From the NCBI GenBank assembly GCA_029071285.1, contig JAIEAS010000318.1, forward strand, positions 1 through 6,876: a stretch of 6,876 bases of DNA, in the 5' to 3' direction. The notes beneath the pieces were generated by a model. That model saw only the letters and a program-made list of their open reading frames with translations, did not search any database and was not told the origin of the DNA. Source of the stretch: Clostridia bacterium. GTDB lineage: Bacteria; Bacillota; Clostridia; Christensenellales; Borkfalkiaceae. Position 1 is the first letter of the stretch; every line of letters starts with the position of its first letter. The position numbers and the translations under genes were made by a program. This document shows positions 1 to 5,862 of the stretch, in pieces.

Positions 1-1001
1 TTACTTCCCCCTCGGCGGAAGAAATCAAACAGAGGATTAAGGACGCGGGAATCGTAGGTCTCGGCGGCGCGGGCTTCCCCACGGCGGTAAAGGTTTCGCC
101 CGAAAAGCCCGTTGATACCTTAATCGTGAACGGCGCGGAGTGCGAACCCTACCTTACCTGCGACTACCGCCTTATGCTTGAAAAGACGGACGAAATTGCG
201 CGCGGCGCAAGGTATATGGCTTCGGCTTTGGGCGTGAGCAAAATAATTATCGCAATCGAAACGAACAAACCCGACTGCATTGAAAAGTTTGAAGCTTACG
301 ACGATATCCAGCCCGTGAAGCTTGCCAAAAAGTACCCTATGGGTGGCGAAAAGCAGCTTATTTATACGACCACCGGCAGAAAGGTCGGGCTCGGCAAACT
401 GCCCGCCGACGTCGGCGTAATCGTTCAGAACGTTGCAACCTGCTTTGCTGTGTGCGAGGCGGTCGAGCTTGGCAAGCCCCTTATCGAAAGAATAGTTACC
501 GTTTCGGGTCAGGGCGTTAAGGAGCCCAAAAACCTCTGGGCAAAAATCGGCACTCCCGTTAAGGATATAGTTGAATTCTGCGGCGGCGAAATTACCGTTG
601 GGGAAAAGAACGCCGAGGGCGAAGTTGTAGAAGTTTCGGTATCGCCCAAAAAGGCAATTCTCGGCGGACCTATGACGGGCACTGCAATTGCAAGCTACGA
701 CGTTTACACGCACAAGACTACTTCGGGCGTGCTTCTTCTCACCGACGGCGAGGCTGCGGCGGAAGAACCCACCCCCTGCTTAAACTGCGGAATGTGCGCG
801 GACGTCTGCCCTATGCACCTTATGCCGATGAACACCGCGTTCTATTCGGCGGGCGGCGACTTCGAGTCGGCGGCTAAGTACGGAAACGTTTCCTACTGTA
901 TCGAGTGCGGCGCGTGCGAACACGTCTGCCCCGCTAAACGCCCCTTAATTCAGGCAATAAGAAAGACGAAGGCTGCCCTTCGCGCAAAAAAGGAGAATTG
1001 A
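1..1001 (+). CDS. rnfC: RnfC, NAD(H)/FMN-binding iron-sulfur subunit of the Rnf complex (5' end outside window)
   Basis: RnfC is the peripheral cytoplasmic subunit where Rnf exchanges electrons with NAD+/NADH. About 332 residues are visible; the frame is open to the left edge (first full codon at base 3), so the first in-frame GTG (126) is not the start. Clostridial RnfC proteins are about 440 residues, so roughly 110 N-terminal residues are missing. Visible in order: the glycine-rich GLGGAGFPT (57-83) and NGAECEPYLTCD (129-164) of the Complex I 51-kDa/NuoF-like flavin and nucleotide fold; an SLBB-like stretch around VTVSGQGVKEP; a GGPMTG segment; and two [4Fe-4S] motifs, CLNCGMCADVCP (777-812) and CIECGACEHVCP (897-932). 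The frame ends with TGA at 999-1001. An AGGAG at 991-995 inside its 3' end serves rnfD, whose ATG follows the stop after one base. Nothing suggests damage. Family assignment is secure from motifs and context. Confidence 0.97.
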   Translation, partial: TSPSAEEIKQRIKDAGIVGLGGAGFPTAVKVSPEKPVDTLIVNGAECEPYLTCDYRLMLEKTDEIARGARYMASALGVSKIIIAIETNKPDCIEKFEAYDDIQPVKLAKKYPMGGEKQLIYTTTGRKVGLGKLPADVGVIVQNVATCFAVCEAVELGKPLIERIVTVSGQGVKEPKNLWAKIGTPVKDIVEFCGGEITVGEKNAEGEVVEVSVSPKKAILGGPMTGTAIASYDVYTHKTTSGVLLLTDGEAAAEEPTPCLNCGMCADVCPMHLMPMNTAFYSAGGDFESAAKYGNVSYCIECGACEHVCPAKRPLIQAIRKTKAALRAKKEN

Positions 1002-1002
1002 T

Positions 1003-2163
1003 ATGGATAATTCAGTAGTAATTTCCACCCCTCCTCACGTCAAATCAAAACGCACCACAAAAAGCATTATGCTGGACGTCATTATCGCGCTTTTGCCCTG
1101 CGTTGTCGCGGGCTGCGTGTACTTCGGCTGGCAGGCTCTCCTCATTATACTTATGTCGGTATTCTCGTGCGTTGCGACAGAGTTCGTTTACTTTTTCATA
1201 GCCAACAAGGGCTTTGCGAAAAAGTGCGCGGACGCAAAAGCCGTGTGCAGACGCTGGGTGAAGCAGTTTGACTATTCATCGATAGTAACCGGAATTATTT
1301 TGGCTCTGATACTCCCCACCACCGACAAGTGGTACGAAGTTTTCTATGAAGTGATTATCGGCGGAATTTTTGCGATAGCAATCGTAAAAATGCTGTTCGG
1401 CGGCACGGGCAAAAACCTTGTGAACCCCGCGTCGGCGGCGCGCGTGTTTATGTTTATAAGCTTTGCGATATCCGCCTACACCGCCCCGAATTTTTCGGCG
1501 CTCAACTTTACGAGCGGAGTATTCACCGACGCAACCAACCTTTCGTGGCTGCTTTCCTCTGACGGCAACCCCGTAACAAAAGTTACCGTTTTGGACCTGT
1601 TCCTCGGCACGGGCGTTGCGGGCTGTATAGGTGAAACCTGCAAAGTAGCTATTCTCGTCGGCTATATTTATCTCTGCATTCGCAAAGTCATCAAATGGTG
1701 GCAACCTCTCCTTTTCATAGCGGTATTCGGATTTACCGCGGTATTTATGTCCGGCTTTGCTTACGTCAAGACGGGCGGCTATATCTACAATATGCAGCTC
1801 TTCCTGCCCCACCTTTTCTCGGGCGGCGTGCTGTTCGGCTCGGTGTTTATGTTCACCGATTACTGCACCTCTCCCAAGGGCGTTTACGGACAGATTTTCT
1901 ACTACGTAGTTGCGGCGGTTTTAGTTGCGGTATTAAGATACTACACCAAAATCGAAGTAACCTCGTTCGTAATCATTTTAATGAACCTGTTCGTACCCCT
2001 CATCGATAAGTACATGATAAGAAGGCCCTTCGGCTATATCAAAGTCAAAAAAGCCAAAAAGGCAAAGACCGTTGAAGAAAAGGTTGAAGAAGCGGCTGAA
2101 AATATGATTGTGGACACCAATGCGGAAGCAAAGGTTGAAAATCCCGAAAAGGAGGGCAATTAA
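1003..2163 (+). CDS. rnfD: RnfD, membrane subunit with covalent FMN site
   Basis: RnfD is the large integral membrane subunit, homologous to NqrB, carrying covalently bound FMN and probably part of the ion path. The 386-residue product has about nine or ten hydrophobic segments, the first near residues 22-42 and the last near 320-336. Family signatures include IVTGIILALILPTT (94-107), GTGKNLVNPASAARVF (134-149) and GVAGCIGETCKVAILVGYIY (204-223). The usual flavin-attachment motif (S/T)GAT appears here as T175-D176-A177-T178, so the acceptor Thr is kept but Gly is replaced by Asp. It aligns with the family site because it sits just before the LDLFLG...GETxxxAIL block. The C-terminal 45 or so residues form a Lys/Glu-rich hydrophilic tail, making the protein longer than the usual 300-350. 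The start has AGGAG (991-995) seven bases upstream. The stop abuts the rnfG ATG, indicating tight operon coupling. Confidence 0.96.
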   Translation: MDNSVVISTPPHVKSKRTTKSIMLDVIIALLPCVVAGCVYFGWQALLIILMSVFSCVATEFVYFFIANKGFAKKCADAKAVCRRWVKQFDYSSIVTGIILALILPTTDKWYEVFYEVIIGGIFAIAIVKMLFGGTGKNLVNPASAARVFMFISFAISAYTAPNFSALNFTSGVFTDATNLSWLLSSDGNPVTKVTVLDLFLGTGVAGCIGETCKVAILVGYIYLCIRKVIKWWQPLLFIAVFGFTAVFMSGFAYVKTGGYIYNMQLFLPHLFSGGVLFGSVFMFTDYCTSPKGVYGQIFYYVVAAVLVAVLRYYTKIEVTSFVIILMNLFVPLIDKYMIRRPFGYIKVKKAKKAKTVEEKVEEAAENMIVDTNAEAKVENPEKEGN

Positions 2164-3177
2164 ATGACGGCTAAACAGTTTTTCAAAAGCAACGTCTTTA
2201 AGTGCATAGCAGCCCTTCTCTGCGTGCTTCTGGTCTGCGGCGTTTTCCTCACCTTAATGAACGCGCTTATGTACGTTTCACCCGAGGAAGAAACAGACCG
2301 CGCAATCAACAAAATTTACGGCCAGTCCGTAAAGAAAGAAAAGCTTGCGGTTGCCAACTATTTCGGCAACGCCGATATCGAAGAAGCTTATCACATCCTG
2401 GACGACGGCAACTACCTTATAAGGTCAAAGGGTAAAAACGGCTATGAAGGCGGTACGGTTACCTGCTGGATAGTAGTCCTCGTAAAGAGCGGCAAAATAA
2501 GCGGCATCGGCAAAATCGCCATCACAGGCAACGAAAAGCAGAGCTATATAGACAGAGTTTCCGACAAGGCGTTAAACCAGTTCGGACAAATCTATACCGA
2601 AGGCATCTACTACTCCCCCGACCTTATTACTAACGCAACCGTTACGGGTACGAAGACCGCTATCTGTAATGCGGTAAACGGAGCTATCTACTTTGTAAAC
2701 GCACAACCCGGAATAACAGGCGGCACCGTTAATATTTACGAAAACTTCCTGTATACGGGCAATATCGAAACCAACCTTACGAAGCACGAAGTTCTTTATG
2801 ACGAAGAAAAGAACGTAACCGGCGTTAAGTACACGGTAGTTACCAGCGGTTACGCGCACGCAACGAGTATGACGCTTGAAATCTTAGTCGGCACGGACAA
2901 GAAGATAACGAGCATCACCCACGTCAAGGGCGGCGGAACGAACGACGACTATATTAATAAAGCGTTGAAGAACATTCCTATGTTCGTAGGCAAGGGCGTT
3001 GACGAACTGCTTAACTTCTACAACGGCGGTTTCGAGTACCCCGGCGAAGGCAAGAGCGATTTGTTACAGACCGGAGCTTCGGAATCCACCTACACCCTGT
3101 TCAATGCGGCGCTGTTCGCGGCGGGCAACTACGATAATTGCATTGCGCTTGAAGAAGGAGGAGAAGAAAATGAATAA
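2164..3177 (+). CDS. rnfG: RnfG, membrane-anchored FMN-binding subunit with a probable second FMN_bind domain
   Basis: RnfG (NqrC family) is anchored by one N-terminal helix and carries covalent FMN on the outer face. Here a hydrophobic segment at residues 12-34 is followed by the polar domain. At 337 residues it is much longer than the roughly 200 typical of the family. Residues about 85-180 form the expected FMN_bind domain, with D153-LIT-NAT159-VTGTKTA in place of the usual DxxSGATxTS; Asn157 replaces Gly but the acceptor Thr159 remains. Residues about 205-325 look like a second copy: a SGYAHATSMTLEILVG strand, then KKITSITHV, ending in TGASESTYTLFNAAL, where Ser306 takes the acceptor Thr place. 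Position after the membrane anchor suggests the first domain is the ancestral one. AAGGAGG at 2149-2155 sits eight bases before the ATG, which abuts the rnfD stop; the 3' end overlaps rnfE by eight bases. RnfG identity rests mainly on gene order plus anchor plus FMN_bind pattern; the duplication is my inference by eye. Confidence 0.9.
   Translation: MTAKQFFKSNVFKCIAALLCVLLVCGVFLTLMNALMYVSPEEETDRAINKIYGQSVKKEKLAVANYFGNADIEEAYHILDDGNYLIRSKGKNGYEGGTVTCWIVVLVKSGKISGIGKIAITGNEKQSYIDRVSDKALNQFGQIYTEGIYYSPDLITNATVTGTKTAICNAVNGAIYFVNAQPGITGGTVNIYENFLYTGNIETNLTKHEVLYDEEKNVTGVKYTVVTSGYAHATSMTLEILVGTDKKITSITHVKGGGTNDDYINKALKNIPMFVGKGVDELLNFYNGGFEYPGEGKSDLLQTGASESTYTLFNAALFAAGNYDNCIALEEGGEENE
3155..3161 (+). 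promoter_or_regulatory. Shine-Dalgarno site of rnfE inside rnfG
   Basis: A perfect AAGGAGG lies eight bases upstream of ATG 3170, within the last codons of rnfG (coding Glu-Gly-Gly). It fixes the rnfE start at 3170 even though the same frame is open further upstream from about 2999, and it supports the family-like N-terminus MNKFKKITLDGL. Confidence 0.88.
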
Positions 3178-3817
3178 GTTTAAAAAGATTACCTTAGACG
3201 GACTTATTTTCCAGAACCCCACGTTTATGCTCGTACTCGGTACCTGCCCCACTCTGGGACTTATCAGCTCGGCATTCTCTTCAATGGGTATGGGACTTAC
3301 CGTCGTAGTAATACTCACACTGAGCAATATATTAATTTCATTGCTCAGAAAAGTTATTCCCGACGCGGTGCGTATCCCCTGCTATATCGTAATTATAGCA
3401 ACCCTCGTTACCTTTGCGAGAATATTCCTCTACAAATACGTTCCCGATTTATACGACAGTCTGGGCGGCTTCCTTTCGCTGATAGTCGTTAACTGCATAA
3501 TCTTAGGCAGAGCGGAAGCATTTGCAAACAAACACACGGTTGTTGAATCAGCCGTGGACGGAATTGCGAACGGACTGGGATTTACGGCTGCGCTTACGAT
3601 AATGGGCGTCATCTGCGAATTCTTCGGCAAAGGCTCGCTGTTCGGATATCAGATTATGGATTTCGGCGTGGGTATGCTTGCAAAGCCCGCGGGCGCGTTC
3701 CTCGTATACGGTATCTGCATTGCGGTGTTCGTATATATAATCGACTGCTTCGAGCGTACGCGCAGAGTTAAGGCAAACAAGCTTGCGCGTGAAAATCTGT
3801 TAAAGGAGGCTGCGTAA
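3170..3817 (+). CDS. rnfE: RnfE, integral membrane subunit with Fe-S cysteine
   Basis: RnfE (NqrD family) is a six-helix membrane protein that pairs with its paralogue RnfA in inverted topology; together they hold a membrane-embedded iron-sulfur centre. The 215-residue product shows both half-repeat signatures: LGTCPTLGLISS with Cys26 and LIVVNCIILGRAEAFA with Cys109. These match the two conserved cysteines known in the family. Hydrophobic segments cover nearly the whole chain, and the C-terminus is a short basic tail (ERTRRVKANKLAREN) likely in the cytoplasm. The start at 3170 is chosen because AAGGAGG precedes it by eight bases and the N-terminus matches the family; the open frame upstream is an rnfG shadow. 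The ATG lies within the last codons of rnfG (8-base overlap), which suggests translational coupling. Its own 3' end carries the AAGGAGG (3803-3809) used by rnfA. It looks intact and standard in length. Confidence 0.96.
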   Translation: MNKFKKITLDGLIFQNPTFMLVLGTCPTLGLISSAFSSMGMGLTVVVILTLSNILISLLRKVIPDAVRIPCYIVIIATLVTFARIFLYKYVPDLYDSLGGFLSLIVVNCIILGRAEAFANKHTVVESAVDGIANGLGFTAALTIMGVICEFFGKGSLFGYQIMDFGVGMLAKPAGAFLVYGICIAVFVYIIDCFERTRRVKANKLARENLLKEAA

Positions 3818-3820
3818 ACT

Positions 3821-4468
3821 ATGGCTGCATTTATTGTGGTAGTACTCTCTGCAGTACTTACGAATAACTTTATTACGGCTAAAACCTACGGTATCTGCCC
3901 CTTCCTCGGAGTTTCCAAAAAGACCTCCAGCGCGGCGGGTATGGGCGTTGCGGTTACTTTGGTTATGGTTCTTGCAACCCTTGTAACCTACCCCATCTAT
4001 ACCTACGTAATGGTTCCCCTCAAGATAGAGTTTCTGGAAATAATCTTCTTCATCTTTATCATAGCTTCGCTTGTACAGATGCTGGAAGCAATTATCCGCA
4101 AGATTTCCCCCTCGCTCTACAATTCAATGGGCGTATACCTTCCTTTGATTACGACGAACTGCGCGGTTCTCGGCGTTACCGAACTTTTCACCAACGCTAC
4201 TATGAACGGCGACAAGTTAGACTTAGGCTCATTAAGTCAGGTAATCTCCGGCGTATCCGAATCCATTTCAATGAATCTGGGCTGGGCGGTGCTGTACTCG
4301 CTGTTCGCGGGACTGGGCTTCACCCTCGTTATGATTATAATGAGCGGTATGCGCGAAAAACTCAACTACTACAAAACGCCTAAGGCGCTTGCAGGTTTCC
4401 CCATTGCAATGGTTACCGCTTGCTTTATCTGTATGGCGTTTACGGTATTCAGCTATATCAGCTTATAA
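3821..4468 (+). CDS. rnfA: RnfA, integral membrane subunit with Fe-S cysteine and a loop insertion
   Basis: RnfA (NqrE family) is the inverted-topology partner of RnfE in the membrane core. The 215-residue product has the diagnostic LTNNFITAKTYGICPFLGVSKK with Cys26 and PLITTNCAVLGVTEL with Cys114, the two cysteines that with those of RnfE ligate the membrane iron-sulfur centre. Six hydrophobic segments are visible. Compared with the E. coli protein as I recall it (193 residues), most of the extra length lies in one polar stretch, about residues 123-148 (from FTNATMNGDKLD to VSES), between the second cysteine motif and the next helix. AAGGAGG at 3803-3809 stands 11 bases before the ATG, a rather long but usable spacing; only three bases separate it from the rnfE stop. 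The family assignment is secure; the insertion boundaries are by eye. Confidence 0.97.
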   Translation: MAAFIVVVLSAVLTNNFITAKTYGICPFLGVSKKTSSAAGMGVAVTLVMVLATLVTYPIYTYVMVPLKIEFLEIIFFIFIIASLVQMLEAIIRKISPSLYNSMGVYLPLITTNCAVLGVTELFTNATMNGDKLDLGSLSQVISGVSESISMNLGWAVLYSLFAGLGFTLVMIIMSGMREKLNYYKTPKALAGFPIAMVTACFICMAFTVFSYISL

Positions 4469-4480
4469 GGGAGTGAAATT

Positions 4481-5344
4481 ATGAATTTACTTGAAGTAAC
4501 TAATCAGACCTGGATTACCGTAGCTATCGTCGCGGGAATTTTTGCAGGCTCGGCGCTTTTAATCGGCGCGTTAATTCTCATCGTCGGCAAAGTTTTTAAA
4601 GTAAACGTTGACGAAAAAATCACCAAAATATTAAATAACCTCGCAGGCGCAAACTGCGGCGGCTGCGGTTGCTCGGGCTGCAGCGGCTTCGCTTCCAAGC
4701 TTGCGGCTGGCGGCGCGGAGCTTAGCGACTGCCACGTAACCTCGCCCGAAGGCAAAGCCGAAATCGCAAAGCTTCTGGGAATCGAGCTCAAAGACGAAGA
4801 ACGCACGGTTGCAGTCGTCCACTGCAACGGCGGCGTGGAAAACTGTGCGGATAAGTTCGAGTACAAGGGCAACCCCACCTGCGCCGCTTGCAACTCGCTG
4901 CTCGGCGGAAACAAGGCCTGTTCCTACGCCTGCCTCGGCTGCGGCGACTGTAAAGCGGTCTGCCCCGAAAACGCTATCGAGGTTACGGGAAGACTTGCTC
5001 AGGTTGACCCCGACAGATGCGTATCCTGCGGCGCGTGCATAACCGCCTGCCCCAAAAACATTATCGACCGTATCCCCGCTTCGGCGCCCGTATACGTCGC
5101 GTGTTCGTCCAAGTGCAGAGGCAAGGAAGTTACCAGCGTCTGCAAGGTCGGCTGTATCGCCTGCGGTATATGCGCGAAGAGCTGTCCTCACGGCGCAATC
5201 ACTATGAAAGACAATCTGCCCGAGATTGATTACTCAAAATGCACGGGCTGTCTTACCTGCGTTGCAAAGTGCCCCAGACACATTATTATCAGCCGCAAGG
5301 TTGTTGCGGAAGAAACTCCTGCTCAACCCGAACAAACGGCTTAG
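4481..5344 (+). CDS. rnfB: RnfB, ferredoxin-accepting multi-cluster iron-sulfur subunit
   Basis: RnfB is the entry point for electrons from reduced ferredoxin. Residues 11-36 form one membrane helix, followed by the Fes-type [4Fe-4S] motif ANCGGCGCSGC (Cys59, 62, 67, with Cys84 as likely fourth ligand and Cys64 as an extra). The C-terminal half holds four ferredoxin motifs: CLGCGDCKAVCP (151-162), CVSCGACITACP (180-191), CIACGICAKSCP (225-236) and CTGCLTCVAKCP (254-265). That makes at least five predicted [4Fe-4S] clusters. The 287-residue chain contains 29 cysteines by my count, nine beyond those five clusters (64, 115, 122, 134, 137, 147, 208, 212, 221). The long form is typical of clostridial RnfB; proteobacterial ones are near 190 residues. 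The ribosome site AAGGGAG (4467-4473) overlaps the rnfA stop and is seven bases from the ATG. It is the last gene of the operon: a terminator follows 21 bases after the TAG. Confidence 0.97.
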   Translation: MNLLEVTNQTWITVAIVAGIFAGSALLIGALILIVGKVFKVNVDEKITKILNNLAGANCGGCGCSGCSGFASKLAAGGAELSDCHVTSPEGKAEIAKLLGIELKDEERTVAVVHCNGGVENCADKFEYKGNPTCAACNSLLGGNKACSYACLGCGDCKAVCPENAIEVTGRLAQVDPDRCVSCGACITACPKNIIDRIPASAPVYVACSSKCRGKEVTSVCKVGCIACGICAKSCPHGAITMKDNLPEIDYSKCTGCLTCVAKCPRHIIISRKVVAEETPAQPEQTA

Positions 5345-5357
5345 AAAATTTAACAAC

Positions 5358-5390
5358 AAAAAAAAGCACCGCGTACGCGGTGCTTTTTTT
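5358..5390. terminator. Bidirectional intrinsic terminator shared by the two convergent operons
   Basis: An eight-A run (5358-5365), the arm GCACCGCG (5366-5373), a two-base centre TA, the arm CGCGGTGC (5376-5383) and seven T (5384-5390). The 32 bases from 5359 to 5390 form a perfect palindrome, so a GC-rich hairpin followed by a U-run is made on either strand. It lies 21 bases after the rnfB stop, while on the minus strand the stop codon of the NusG domain II gene (5389-5391) falls partly inside the T-run. Position between convergent genes and symmetry fit a two-way terminator. Confidence 0.95.
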
Positions 5391-5859
5391 ATATCGTTAT
5401 ATTCGGATTGCCGAGGTCGTTGATATAGGGTTCTATTCTGACTCTGTGCGAATTGCATATTATCTGGTCGCTGTTGTTTTTCATTTTCATAAGCATACAG
5501 TCCCTGCCGTTGCAGTTGGCTTCAACCATTTTTACGCTCTTTGCCTTTTTGTCTATCTGAATTGTGTTTCTGTCGTTCCCTTCCTCGATTATTATCTTAA
5601 TATTGTCGCCGTCCTCTTCCACCGTTATCCGCTCGCTCCGTTTACCGTCCTCCGCACTTTCGGTCATACCGAATTCGTACTCGAAGACAAGCTCCGCCTT
5701 GACGTACACCCTCAGCCCCGTAAGCGGGTCGGTGTTTCGGGTGGTAAAAATCACGATAAACAGCACGGCGACGGTAACTGCGATTACGCCGTAAATTATA
5801 AGGTCAAAGATTTTAAAACCCTTATCCTGTTTTACTTGTTCAATCTTTTTAAGCGCCAT
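5389..5859 (-). CDS. Membrane-anchored NusG domain II family protein
   Basis: A 156-residue protein with a basic N-terminus, one membrane helix at about residues 18-38, then an extracytoplasmic domain of about 115 residues. The domain resembles the NusG domain II family: beta-rich charged stretches followed by VEANCNGRDC and IICNSHRVRIEP, giving Cys116, Cys121 and Cys135 in the pattern where the family has Cys-Pro-x-x-x-Cys and a later Cys before an NxxVxI strand. It is not the transcription factor NusG: there is no NGN domain. The molecular function is unknown to me; proteins of this family recur beside ApbE, FMN-binding and Rnf genes in Firmicutes, suggesting a role in extracytoplasmic flavoprotein redox chemistry. 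It starts three bases after the apbE stop and I see no Shine-Dalgarno sequence in the bases before its ATG, so it may be translated by coupling to apbE. The stop sits at the edge of the shared terminator. Assignment is by motif and context, without a search. Confidence 0.8.
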   Translation of the reverse strand: MALKKIEQVKQDKGFKIFDLIIYGVIAVTVAVLFIVIFTTRNTDPLTGLRVYVKAELVFEYEFGMTESAEDGKRSERITVEEDGDNIKIIIEEGNDRNTIQIDKKAKSVKMVEANCNGRDCMLMKMKNNSDQIICNSHRVRIEPYINDLGNPNITI

Positions 5860-5862
5860 ATT

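Noticed and set aside
126..128. GTG as the start of rnfC.
   Set aside because: The frame is open to the left edge and the upstream residues include the conserved GLGGAGFPT block, so the true start is outside the window.
120..713. Minus-strand open frame opposite rnfC.
   Set aside because: It lies entirely antisense to conserved RnfC coding sequence and its product looks like no known family.
2999..3169. Upstream extension of the rnfE frame inside rnfG.
   Set aside because: The translated extension has no family similarity, and a perfect AAGGAGG precedes the ATG at 3170, which gives the standard RnfE N-terminus.
5358..5390. Palindrome considered as an operator, attachment site or repeat unit.
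   Set aside because: Its GC-rich stem with flanking A and T runs, between two convergent stop codons, is fully explained as a bidirectional terminator, and no second copy is seen in the window.
5389..5859. Naming the small membrane protein as transcription factor NusG.
   Set aside because: It has a membrane helix and only a domain II-like outer part; the NGN domain and KOW layout of the true NusG are absent.
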